A DNA stretch of 40,868 nucleotides from CAZPDM01 sp964585305 (GTDB lineage: Bacteria > Planctomycetota > Uabimicrobiia > Uabimicrobiales > JABWCH01), in contig CAZPDM010000032.1 in NCBI GenBank assembly GCA_964585305.1, positions 1 to 40,868 of the forward strand. Direction: 5' to 3'. The notes below the pieces were generated by a model. That model saw nothing but the letters and a program-made list of their open reading frames with translations, was not told where the DNA came from and did no database searches. This document shows, piece by piece, positions 7,609-15,338 of this stretch (position 1 is the first letter of the stretch; every line of letters starts with the position of its first letter). The position numbers and the translations under genes are program-made.

Positions 7609-9153
7609 ATGAGAATGGGTAATCCTTTTTTAGGTAAATATTTCCAACTCACTCCTGAACAACTTAAAAAATTTGTTCAAGGAAATACTTGGTCTTCTGA
7701 TATTTTAATCAGTCATGTAGCAGCTCGTGAAATTTTAGATTCTCGCGGAAATCCGACTATTGAAGTTGATGTTGAACTAAAAAATGGTGCATTTGGCCGC
7801 GCAGCAGTTCCATCAGGTGCTTCCACTGGCGAAAATGAAGCACTAGAACTTCGAGATAAAGATAAAAAACGCTACTTAGGCAAAGGCGTTCAAAAAGCTG
7901 TTCAAAATGTCATTCAAAAAATTGCACCAGTTATTATTGGAATGCCTGTATTTGAACAAGATGCAATCGATGAAGCCATGCTCAAATTAGATGGAACTAA
8001 AAATAAAGCAAACCTTGGCGCGAATGCTATTCTTGGAGTTTCTATGGCATGTGTTCGCGCAGCAACTTTTGCTCTTTTTGGCCCTAAAGGTCTTCCATAT
8101 CGCTATATTGGCGGAGAAAAAGCAAATGTTCTGCCAGTACCAATGTTAAATTCAGTCAATGGTGGTGCTCATGGAGAATGGGTTACTGATTTGCAAGAAT
8201 TTATGATTATGCCTGTTAATGCCCCTGATTTTACAAATGCTATTCGGATGGCAGCAGAAGTATATCATAATGTAGCAAAAATTTTGAAAGAATCTGGTTA
8301 TGCAAAAGGTCTTGGTATTGGTAATGAAGGTGGATATAGTCCTTATTTCGAAGGTCATTTCTATCAAAAATTCGGAAGTCGCCCTGTTGAAGCCATCAAT
8401 GCTGAACCTTTATGGATTTTTATGGAAGCTGTAAAAAGAGCAGGCTATGTTCCTGGTGTAGATTTTGTTTTCACAATGGATGGAGCTGTTTCTGAATTAG
8501 AAAATATGGCAAAGGAAAAAGGCCATAAAGACGGACATTATTTGCTCCAACGTGATAATAAATATTTCTTTCCAAATGATGATAAAGAAAAGCCAAATGC
8601 AGTCACTTCTTTGGAAATGGCAAAATTTTATGATAAATTGATTGAAAGTATGCGCGGTCCAAACAATGAACAAGTCATACGTTCTATTGAAGATGGCCTT
8701 TCTGAAAATGACTGGGCTGGTTGGGCAGAAATGAACAAATTGATTGGGAAGAAAATTCAGCTTGTTCTTGACGATCCTACTTGCACCAATCCTGAACTTT
8801 TACAAAAGGGAATCGATGAAAAATCTGCAAATGCTATCCTAATCAAACTTAATCAAATTGGTAGCGTTACAGAAACTCTGACCACAATTGAAAAAGCTCG
8901 TGCTGCAGGATTTGGCATTGTTATTTCTCATCGAAGTGGTGAAACAGAAGATTGCTTCATTGCAGATCTATCAGTTGGAACTTGTGCAGGTCAAATTAAA
9001 ACAGGTGCTCCACAACGTTCGGATCGCAATAGTAAATACAATCAACTTCTTCGTATTGAAGAAGATTTATGTCTTCGCGGTGTTACACCTGTTTATCCAA
9101 ATCATAGCATTTTTACAAATGAAAAAGTTTATGCAGCCCAATATGGTAAATAA
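7609..9153 (+). CDS. eno: Enolase (long form)
   Basis: 514 aa, against about 430 for typical bacterial enolases. It converts 2-phosphoglycerate to phosphoenolpyruvate in glycolysis. The extra length is an N-terminal extension of about 30 residues before the first conserved strand (HVAAREILDSRGNPTIEV) and an enlarged region between about 245 and 355. Catalytic and metal residues are present: LQEFM, E240 in GNEGGYSP, D291, E361 in SIEDGL, D388, K413 in ILIKLNQIG, SHRSGETED and K464 in GQIKTGAP. Usual GDEGG reads GNEGG, and the usual GDDLFVTN-type strand reads LDDPTCTN. GGAG lies about 10 nt before ATG 7609. It is a single-gene unit closed by a strong terminator. Function is confident; the reason for the extra length is unknown. 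Confidence 0.95.
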   Translation: MRMGNPFLGKYFQLTPEQLKKFVQGNTWSSDILISHVAAREILDSRGNPTIEVDVELKNGAFGRAAVPSGASTGENEALELRDKDKKRYLGKGVQKAVQNVIQKIAPVIIGMPVFEQDAIDEAMLKLDGTKNKANLGANAILGVSMACVRAATFALFGPKGLPYRYIGGEKANVLPVPMLNSVNGGAHGEWVTDLQEFMIMPVNAPDFTNAIRMAAEVYHNVAKILKESGYAKGLGIGNEGGYSPYFEGHFYQKFGSRPVEAINAEPLWIFMEAVKRAGYVPGVDFVFTMDGAVSELENMAKEKGHKDGHYLLQRDNKYFFPNDDKEKPNAVTSLEMAKFYDKLIESMRGPNNEQVIRSIEDGLSENDWAGWAEMNKLIGKKIQLVLDDPTCTNPELLQKGIDEKSANAILIKLNQIGSVTETLTTIEKARAAGFGIVISHRSGETEDCFIADLSVGTCAGQIKTGAPQRSDRNSKYNQLLRIEEDLCLRGVTPVYPNHSIFTNEKVYAAQYGK

Positions 9154-9158
9154 TTAGC

Positions 9159-9199
9159 AAAAAAACAAGATTTTTCTTTTAGAAAAGTCTTGTTTTTTT
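9159..9199 (+). terminator. Rho-independent terminator of eno
   Basis: AAAAAAACAAGA (9159-9170) pairs perfectly with TCTTGTTTTTTT (9188-9199), starting 5 nt after the enolase stop, with its own T-run. Confidence 0.9.
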
Positions 9200-9256
9200 A
9201 TTAAAAATAAAAAATTGTAGCATTTTTTGAATAAAATCTTAAAACTATCTTTTTTC

Positions 9257-9285
9257 TTGATAGAGAAAAAAATTTTTGATATACT
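9257..9285 (+). promoter_or_regulatory. Strong sigma-70-type promoter of the CARDB-mutL operon
   Basis: TTGATA (9257-9262), exactly 17 nt, TATACT (9280-9285): one mismatch to consensus in each box. Transcription should begin near 9292, downstream of the in-frame TTG at 9276, which therefore cannot be the start codon of the following gene. Confidence 0.75.
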
Positions 9286-9329
9286 ATACTATTGAAGATT
9301 TTTATTCTTTTCAAAAGAAAGGGAATATT

Positions 9330-10142
9330 GTGGAAGATGTAATTTGTAGTGCCAAAAAAAAGGGACGTGATCTAACAATTGATACATTAAAAATTGCTGG
9401 AAAAGAGCCAGTACGAGAAATTATTATTATTACTCCCAAAGATGTGAAAAAAAGTAAGCAAGGCCTTTATCAAGTAAGCATGAGTTATAATCTCAATAAT
9501 GTTGGTTTTTTATCCTCTCGTGATTTTGAAAATTTAGCATATTTTAATGGTAAAGTTGTCAGCCGTCAACAAGGCTTATCACTAGGTCCCAATGAATCTA
9601 AAACCCTAACAGATAATGAAGTAGAAGTTGATGTGAAAGATGGCCAATTTTTAGTAAGAATTGACGCATTTTCCAAAATCAGCGAGGATGATGAAACCAA
9701 TAATGAAATCTCTGCAACTTTACAATTTCGAGGATTTAGTGCAGATTCACCTAAAGTACCTGCTTTGCATATTGAAATGTTAAGAATTGCAGGGAAAACA
9801 CCTATACAAGGACGCTTACAATTAGCTAAGAATCAAGCAGTCAGTCAAAAACAAGGACGCTATGCATTCCAAGTAGAATATGTTATTCGCAATTATGGTT
9901 TGGCTGATGCGGTAGAATTTGATAATGTATTTTTCTTAGAAGGAAAGAGCTTTTTCCGTCAACGTGCTATAAATTTAAAATCGGGCGAATCTCGCTTAAT
10001 GGAATTACCTGTATTTTTCCCACCACACGATGGTAAATTAACAATAAAAGCAGATGGAGAAGGCAAATATTCTAAAGTAGCTGGTTGTAGCCAATCTATA
10101 GAAAGTCTTATATACTTCAAAGGATTTGCTGAAAACGCATGA
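9330..10142 (+). CDS. Protein with two tandem CARDB-like domains
   Basis: 270 aa from GTG 9330, chosen because AAAGGGA lies about 6-12 nt upstream and the promoter -10 box covers the earlier TTG. Two halves are related: LTIDTLKIAGKEPV...YNLNNVGF...LGPNES...FRGF (about 15-135) and LHIEMLRIAGKTPI...YVIRNYGL...LKSGES...FKGF (about 145-266). Each fits a CARDB-type beta-sandwich, a fold used for binding or adhesion; the first keeps the typical EDDETNNE acidic strand, the second has lost it. No signal peptide is visible, so it appears cytoplasmic, unusual for CARDB. Its stop overlaps the mutL start (ATGA), so the two are translationally coupled. Function unknown. Confidence 0.7.
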   Translation: MEDVICSAKKKGRDLTIDTLKIAGKEPVREIIIITPKDVKKSKQGLYQVSMSYNLNNVGFLSSRDFENLAYFNGKVVSRQQGLSLGPNESKTLTDNEVEVDVKDGQFLVRIDAFSKISEDDETNNEISATLQFRGFSADSPKVPALHIEMLRIAGKTPIQGRLQLAKNQAVSQKQGRYAFQVEYVIRNYGLADAVEFDNVFFLEGKSFFRQRAINLKSGESRLMELPVFFPPHDGKLTIKADGEGKYSKVAGCSQSIESLIYFKGFAENA

Positions 10143-12136
10143 GCCGTATAAAATTATTAACTCCACTTTTAATCAACCAAATTGCCGCAGGCGAATGTAT
10201 TGAACGTCCTTCATCTGTAGTTAAAGAGTTAATTGAAAATAGCCTGGATGCTGGAGCAACTAGTATCCAGGTTGAAATAGAAGAAGCCGGAAACCGTCTT
10301 ATTAAAATTATTGATAATGGTTGTGGAATTGAAGAAGATGATTTAGTATTAGCACTCACATCTCATGCAACAAGTAAAATCACTCAAGCTGACGATCTTT
10401 GGAAGATTCAAACATTAGGATTTCGAGGGGAAGCGTTGGCAAGTATCGCTTCTGTAGCAGAAATTAGCATTTCTTCTGCTGTATCTGGCGCAAAATCTGG
10501 TTTTCATATTGAAGCTCGTAATAATGAAATATTCCCTGTTCAACCAATTGGGATGAGCCAAGGAACAACTATTGAAGTAAGAAATCTTTTTTTTAATATT
10601 CCAGGACGTCGTAAATTTCTTAAAAATCAATCTACAGAATTTAGCCATATTTCTAATACAATTTTACAATTAGCAATTGCTTTCCCAAAAGTATCATTTA
10701 AACTTTTTCATAATCGACGGCAGCATCTCTCCTTGCAAGCTACTGAAGACCCACAAATTCGCATCCAAGAATTGTTAGGTATAGATACTATTAAAGGAGA
10801 ATATCAATCTCCTAATTATCAATTGCAGGCATACTTAGGTTTACCTAAAAATTTCCGTAGCAACAACCATTGGCAATTTTGTTATATAAATCAACGCTAT
10901 GTTAAAGATCGCATAGCATTAAAAGCATTCCAAGATAGCTATCATGAATATTTACCAGCGAAAAATTATCCAGTAGGTGTTCTCAATTTACAAATTCTTC
11001 CTTCCTTGGTTGACGTAAATGTTCATCCTACTAAATCAGAAATTAGACATCGGTATAGTCAGGAAATCTATCATATTATTTATCAAACAATCACATCTGC
11101 CCTAAAAAAGAAAGACTTATCACCTTCTATTATATTAGACAAGAACCAAAATAAAAAACAAAATTCAGATGCAGCAAATATTTCTTCTGAAGAAAATCTA
11201 ACTGATATGATAGATCCTTTTTTATGTCCCCATCCTATCTCGGAAAAAGAGACATGTATTGCTAAAAAATATACAAGATCTGAGAAGCAAGATTTCAGAT
11301 TACCTGAAGAAAAAAAAGATGAAGTATTAAGAGAGGCTTCTTATTACGAAAAAGTTCCAATTTTTTCTCAATGCACTAAAAAAACATCTCCTCAAATGAG
11401 TAAGATATACGAAAAAGACACTGACTATATTCCTACAGAAAGAGAAGTTTCAAATAATTTTGATGAATCTCCTCTACAGGATAGTAGTATAACAACACAA
11501 AATCATTCCCAACAAACATCTCTTGAAGAAACTCAAATAAATTTGCCTTATCAAGAAAATTCTATCGATAAAACAAAAATATTTCAACTTTGCAATAGTT
11601 ATATTATTTATGGTGGAGAAGATTGCTTGATACTTTTTGATCAACATGCGTTACATGAACGTATTTTATATGAACAACTTCGGCAACAATTCCAAGAAAA
11701 CAAGAGTATAGTACAAAGCCTTCTATTTCCTGAAATTATTGATGTATCTCCTCAAGAGTTAGTAATTTTTCAATCCTGGAAAAATGAGTGGAATAAAATT
11801 GGAATTGAAGCACAAATTACAAACGATAATAAAATAGAAATCTATGCAATACCTAAAATTTTAGGAAAAATATCTCCCAAAGAATTGGTTCTTGAATTAT
11901 TACATCAGATTTATAGTTTAGGAACTTTGGATATAACTTCTCTGGTAGAACATACTCTTGCAACAATGGCTTGTAAAGCAGCAATTAAAGCTGGGGATAA
12001 ACTCAGCCTTAATGAAATGGTTGAACTTTTAAATATGCGAAAGCACGCAGAAAATTCTTTCCACTGTCCACATGGCCGACCTACTACAGTAAAAATAACC
12101 TTAACAGAATTAGAAAAATATTTTCATCGACGCTAG
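10139..12136 (+). CDS. mutL: DNA mismatch repair protein MutL, endonuclease type
   Basis: 665 aa. The N-terminal GHKL ATPase is complete: IAAGECIERPSSVVKELIEN (E30 general base, N34 magnesium), IDNGCGI, TSHATSKI and GFRGEALASI. The transducer region ends with VDVNVHPTKSEIRH. A low-complexity polar linker spans about 325-475. The C-terminal dimerisation domain carries the metal-binding endonuclease motif D501-QHALHE followed by R-I-L-Y-E, then ACKAAIKAG and CPHGRP. The set marks a MutL that nicks the nascent strand itself, as in MutH-less bacteria. It lies second in an operon, overlapping the CARDB gene by 4 nt. mutS is not in this window. Confidence 0.96.
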   Translation: MSRIKLLTPLLINQIAAGECIERPSSVVKELIENSLDAGATSIQVEIEEAGNRLIKIIDNGCGIEEDDLVLALTSHATSKITQADDLWKIQTLGFRGEALASIASVAEISISSAVSGAKSGFHIEARNNEIFPVQPIGMSQGTTIEVRNLFFNIPGRRKFLKNQSTEFSHISNTILQLAIAFPKVSFKLFHNRRQHLSLQATEDPQIRIQELLGIDTIKGEYQSPNYQLQAYLGLPKNFRSNNHWQFCYINQRYVKDRIALKAFQDSYHEYLPAKNYPVGVLNLQILPSLVDVNVHPTKSEIRHRYSQEIYHIIYQTITSALKKKDLSPSIILDKNQNKKQNSDAANISSEENLTDMIDPFLCPHPISEKETCIAKKYTRSEKQDFRLPEEKKDEVLREASYYEKVPIFSQCTKKTSPQMSKIYEKDTDYIPTEREVSNNFDESPLQDSSITTQNHSQQTSLEETQINLPYQENSIDKTKIFQLCNSYIIYGGEDCLILFDQHALHERILYEQLRQQFQENKSIVQSLLFPEIIDVSPQELVIFQSWKNEWNKIGIEAQITNDNKIEIYAIPKILGKISPKELVLELLHQIYSLGTLDITSLVEHTLATMACKAAIKAGDKLSLNEMVELLNMRKHAENSFHCPHGRPTTVKITLTELEKYFHRR

Positions 12137-12173
12137 TTATTTATAAAAGAGAGCTTTTAAGGAAAATTTATTT

Positions 12174-12785
12174 ATGAAATATTGCTGGCTTATTTTATTT
12201 TCTACTATGATGCTTTTATTAAACTCTGGATGTCAGACAATTTCAACAACTGATGATCCTTCTCAGGAAGAATATGATCAAAACCAAATTGAACTTTTAG
12301 TGGATGCCATGACTTTGCCCAATCGTAATGTAGATGTTATTTGTCGAAGATTGATTGAAGACTACGGAGAAAAAGCAATTCCAGAATTAAGCAAAAATGT
12401 TGATAATCGAATTCCTATTGTTCGTCTGCTTTCCATTTTTTGCCTAGGCCAAATTTATGAACGTACAAAATCAAAAGATATTGTGGCTTTAAAGCCTAAA
12501 TTTAAAACAGCACTAATTACAGATCCTCAAGAGCGTGTACGTTTAGAAGCGGCTGCAACATTATGCAGTTTGAAAGACTATCAAGGAGTACCGATCATTA
12601 TTACAGGTTTGCGCCATGATTCAGAATATGTACGAATGATTTGCAGCCAAGTTCTTTTCCGTGTTTTTAATGAAAGCTTTGGTTTTCGTTACGATGAAGC
12701 TGCTGAAGTACGTGAGAAATCAGCACAAGAATGGGAAAAATGGTGGCGTGAAAACAAAAAAAAATATGAGAAAAATAATGATTAA
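12174..12785 (+). CDS. Lipoprotein with HEAT-like helical repeats
   Basis: 203 aa. Residues 1-20 form a lipoprotein signal ending LLLNSGC, so C20 should be lipidated after cleavage. The mature protein is helical: two to three HEAT/armadillo-like pairs are visible (EKAIPELSKNVDNRIPIVRLLSIFCLGQIY, then PQERVRLEAAATLCSLKDYQGVPIIITGL with DSEYVRMICSQVLFRVF). The tail, WEKWWRENKKKY, is a phrase often seen after HEAT repeats in planctomycete-type proteins. AAGGA sits about 13 nt before ATG 12174. It lies 37 nt after mutL and may be co-transcribed. It probably serves as a membrane-anchored scaffold; no enzymatic motif is present. Confidence 0.75.
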   Translation: MKYCWLILFSTMMLLLNSGCQTISTTDDPSQEEYDQNQIELLVDAMTLPNRNVDVICRRLIEDYGEKAIPELSKNVDNRIPIVRLLSIFCLGQIYERTKSKDIVALKPKFKTALITDPQERVRLEAAATLCSLKDYQGVPIIITGLRHDSEYVRMICSQVLFRVFNESFGFRYDEAAEVREKSAQEWEKWWRENKKKYEKNND

Positions 12786-12806
12786 AAGTCAAGTCAAGAT
12801 ATTTTA

Positions 12807-12829
12807 AAGGGCGTGTTGCTCGCGCCCTT
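12807..12829 (+). promoter_or_regulatory. GC-rich hairpin between lipoprotein gene and lptD
   Basis: AAGGGCG (12807-12813) pairs with CGCCCTT (12823-12829) across a 9-nt loop. It is followed by ATATAAAAAAGG rather than a T-run, so termination is doubtful; it may be a processing or stability hairpin 20 nt before the lptD start. Confidence 0.45.
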
Positions 12830-12849
12830 ATATAAAAAAGGTTATAGAA

Positions 12850-15270
12850 ATGAGGAGTTTTTTTTTCGTTTTTATATTTATTCTTAGCGCATATATATTT
12901 GCACAACTTCCTCCAGAAAAAATAGATGAATTTTTACAACGTTGGGGAGGCAAAGATAGTAAAGGAAGATTACAAGACCCGCGAAAAGCTAATGTTTATT
13001 TGGCAACTGGGGCTATGGATTTAGAAGAAAGTTCTGATGGAACACGTATTTGGATTGGTACAGAAGGCGTTCATCTATGGCAAGGTGAAATTACACAGCC
13101 TATTTTAGAAATGATATGCCACCAGTCTGTTGTTTGGTTTAAGCCATTAGCAAAAAAAAATGAAGGTTTAAATACAGATATTTCAGAGGATAATTCTCAA
13201 AAAAAACAAGCATTAGAATTTTCTGGTGATAAAGCAGAAACGGCGATGGTTTATGCCGAAGGAAATGTCCATTTTCGCTGGGCAGATCATTATTTTAGAG
13301 GAGAACGATTGTTCTTTGATTTTGTTCATAATCAGGGAATTATTCAACAAGGGGGGATGCGAGTACAAATTCCTTTGGGGAATAATGAAACAACTGATAT
13401 TTATATAGATGAACAAGTCAGCAATATTAAACAAAAAGAAAAACATTTGGCCCTTGCTTTGCGAGCAAAAGAGTTGCGTATTCTTTCTCAAAAAGAATTT
13501 ATAGCTCAAGATGCAACACTTTCTCCTTGCCAATTTGGTGAACCTCATTATCATTTTCAAGCAAAAGATATTCATGTCGTTAAATTTTCTGATGAGATTT
13601 ATGTAGAAGCTAAAAATAATCATTTGGAAGCTTTTGGTGTTCCATTTTTTTATATTCCATATATTGCAGGTGAGAATTTTGAAAACTGGCCGCTACGTTC
13701 TATTTCTTATCAGAAATCTTCAAAATGGGGAAATTCGTTGTTAACTACCTGGGGTGGAAATTTATATCGAGAGAAAAAAGACGGCCTGGGATTGACAAAA
13801 TTGAATTGGTTGCTTGATGTTGATATTCGCAAAGAACGTGGATTTGCAGGTGGACCAGAATTTAATTATAGAGGAAATATAGCTAAAGATAGCCCATTTT
13901 ATGGCAAATGGAAAGCCTATTTTGTTCATGATCAGCCTTTAGATGAACTAGGATCTGATATGGGGCATACACCTGATAAAGATGATGAGGCTACATGGAA
14001 TGATAATCATAGTCTCTACGGTCTTTATCGCCAAAGATTTCCCAATGATTGGTTTATAGACTTTGAAATGCACGAAATATCAGATAGAAATTTTCAGCGA
14101 GATTTCTTTGAAAAAGAATTTCGTGAGGACAAAGAACCAGAAACTTATGGTTATGCACGCAAATATTGGGATCATCAAGCTGCAACATTTTTAACACAAT
14201 GGCGGTTGAATGATTATCAAAGTCAAATTGAATACTTACCTCAAGGAACATATCAAGCTGTTTTTTTTCCAATCTGGCCAGAAAAACTCAATTCGTTTTA
14301 TTGGTCAAGTCGTTTAGAAATCTCTGAAGTAAAGAGACGCGACGATCATAAAAATCCTTCTATTTGGGATAATAAACGAGTTTTTCGTACGGATTGGAAC
14401 AATGCACTCTACTATAAATTTAGTTTGGGGCCACTTTATTTTTTGCCTTTTACTGGCGGACGTTTAAGTTATTTCGAGCAGGGAGAAAATAGAAAAAAAG
14501 ATTTGTTTCGTCGTTCTGCAGAATCTGGAATTGAAGTCGCCACAAATTTTTATCGAACTTATACTGGGAAGAGTGATCTTTTTCAATGGGATAATGTTTT
14601 ACATGTTTTCACTCCACATATTCGTTATGAATGGATTTTTGCAAACTCAGTTGGCTCTAAAGAGCTGATTGCTATGGATAGTTTGGAACAGGTAGATCGC
14701 TTGCAATCTATCGAATTTATGCTAACCAATCGATTGCGTACTTTTCGCAAAGGACAAATTTCAGACTTCTTTTGGTTTGAAATTAGTTTAAGATATTTTT
14801 TCGATCGCCCAGATTCCTTTGATTCCTCTTTAATTAAGGGAAATAAAGATTATAAAAATTTTGATAATCTTAAATTCGATCTACTTTGGTATATTCGTTC
14901 TAATTTATGGATTCGAACAAAATCTGAGTTTAATCTTGGAATTCATTCTTTTGAAACTACCCAGGGAACAATTGGCTATGACATTAGCGATAAATTTTCT
15001 ATCTCGTTTGATCATCGCTACGATCGACATCAAAATAGCATTAGTACAATCAATGCGTACTATTATCACGATGCAAAATGGTCTTTTTATTCTGATGTGC
15101 AATATGATTTTAGAGAAAGTGAACTTCGGGAATGCAAAGGAACTATAAGACGTACATTCCATTGTTTTGCCTTAGATTTTAGTATTAAATATGATCAAGT
15201 GGATGATAATACTTCTTTTAATGTTCAATTTGTCCCCTCTGATTTTTTAGATTCACTTAAGCATAGGTAA
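12850..15270 (+). CDS. lptD: LPS-assembly protein LptD/OstA family
   Basis: 806 aa. Signal peptide at 1-19 (ends YIFAQ). The N-terminal part (about 60-250) is the OstA-like beta-jellyroll that receives LPS: AEGNVHFRWADHYFRGERLFFD, then ATLSPCQFGEPHYHFQAKDI, where other LptD proteins have the 'ySTC' motif. VFGVPFFYIPY-type residues (EAFGVPFFYIPYIAG near 260) precede a long aromatic beta-strand region (about 290-806) typical of the outer-membrane barrel, ending in strand-like residues (DYKNF...FNVQFVPSDF). AAGG lies about 8 nt before ATG 12850. It inserts LPS into the outer leaflet with LptE. Its presence indicates an LPS-bearing outer membrane. Symbol is given at family level. Confidence 0.85.
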   Translation: MRSFFFVFIFILSAYIFAQLPPEKIDEFLQRWGGKDSKGRLQDPRKANVYLATGAMDLEESSDGTRIWIGTEGVHLWQGEITQPILEMICHQSVVWFKPLAKKNEGLNTDISEDNSQKKQALEFSGDKAETAMVYAEGNVHFRWADHYFRGERLFFDFVHNQGIIQQGGMRVQIPLGNNETTDIYIDEQVSNIKQKEKHLALALRAKELRILSQKEFIAQDATLSPCQFGEPHYHFQAKDIHVVKFSDEIYVEAKNNHLEAFGVPFFYIPYIAGENFENWPLRSISYQKSSKWGNSLLTTWGGNLYREKKDGLGLTKLNWLLDVDIRKERGFAGGPEFNYRGNIAKDSPFYGKWKAYFVHDQPLDELGSDMGHTPDKDDEATWNDNHSLYGLYRQRFPNDWFIDFEMHEISDRNFQRDFFEKEFREDKEPETYGYARKYWDHQAATFLTQWRLNDYQSQIEYLPQGTYQAVFFPIWPEKLNSFYWSSRLEISEVKRRDDHKNPSIWDNKRVFRTDWNNALYYKFSLGPLYFLPFTGGRLSYFEQGENRKKDLFRRSAESGIEVATNFYRTYTGKSDLFQWDNVLHVFTPHIRYEWIFANSVGSKELIAMDSLEQVDRLQSIEFMLTNRLRTFRKGQISDFFWFEISLRYFFDRPDSFDSSLIKGNKDYKNFDNLKFDLLWYIRSNLWIRTKSEFNLGIHSFETTQGTIGYDISDKFSISFDHRYDRHQNSISTINAYYYHDAKWSFYSDVQYDFRESELRECKGTIRRTFHCFALDFSIKYDQVDDNTSFNVQFVPSDFLDSLKHR

Positions 15271-15280
15271 GAAAAAAATA

Positions 15281-15321
15281 GCAATTAGAATAGACATATT
15301 TTGTCTATTCTAATTGCTTTT
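15281..15321 (+). terminator. Terminator/attenuator-like hairpin between lptD and aroA
   Basis: A perfect 16-bp stem (15281-15296 with 15302-15317), 5-nt loop, then TTTT. It ends only about 18 nt before aroA ATG 15339, with the AAGGA ribosome site directly after it. It can end lptD transcription or modulate read-through into aroA. Confidence 0.75.
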
Positions 15322-15338
15322 AAGGATCAATAATTTAT

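Noticed and set aside
8888..9157. 89-residue plus-strand frame inside the enolase gene
   Set aside because: Overlaps conserved enolase catalytic sequence in another frame; no start context.
9276..9329. N-terminal extension of the CARDB protein from TTG 9276
   Set aside because: The codon lies just upstream of and running into the promoter -10 region; GTG 9330 has a proper ribosome site.
12807..12829. Rho-independent terminator before lptD
   Set aside because: No T-run follows the hairpin on the plus strand; kept only as a hairpin of unknown role.
13213..13623. 136-residue minus-strand frame opposite lptD
   Set aside because: Antisense shadow of a conserved gene; no ribosome site and no recognisable domain.
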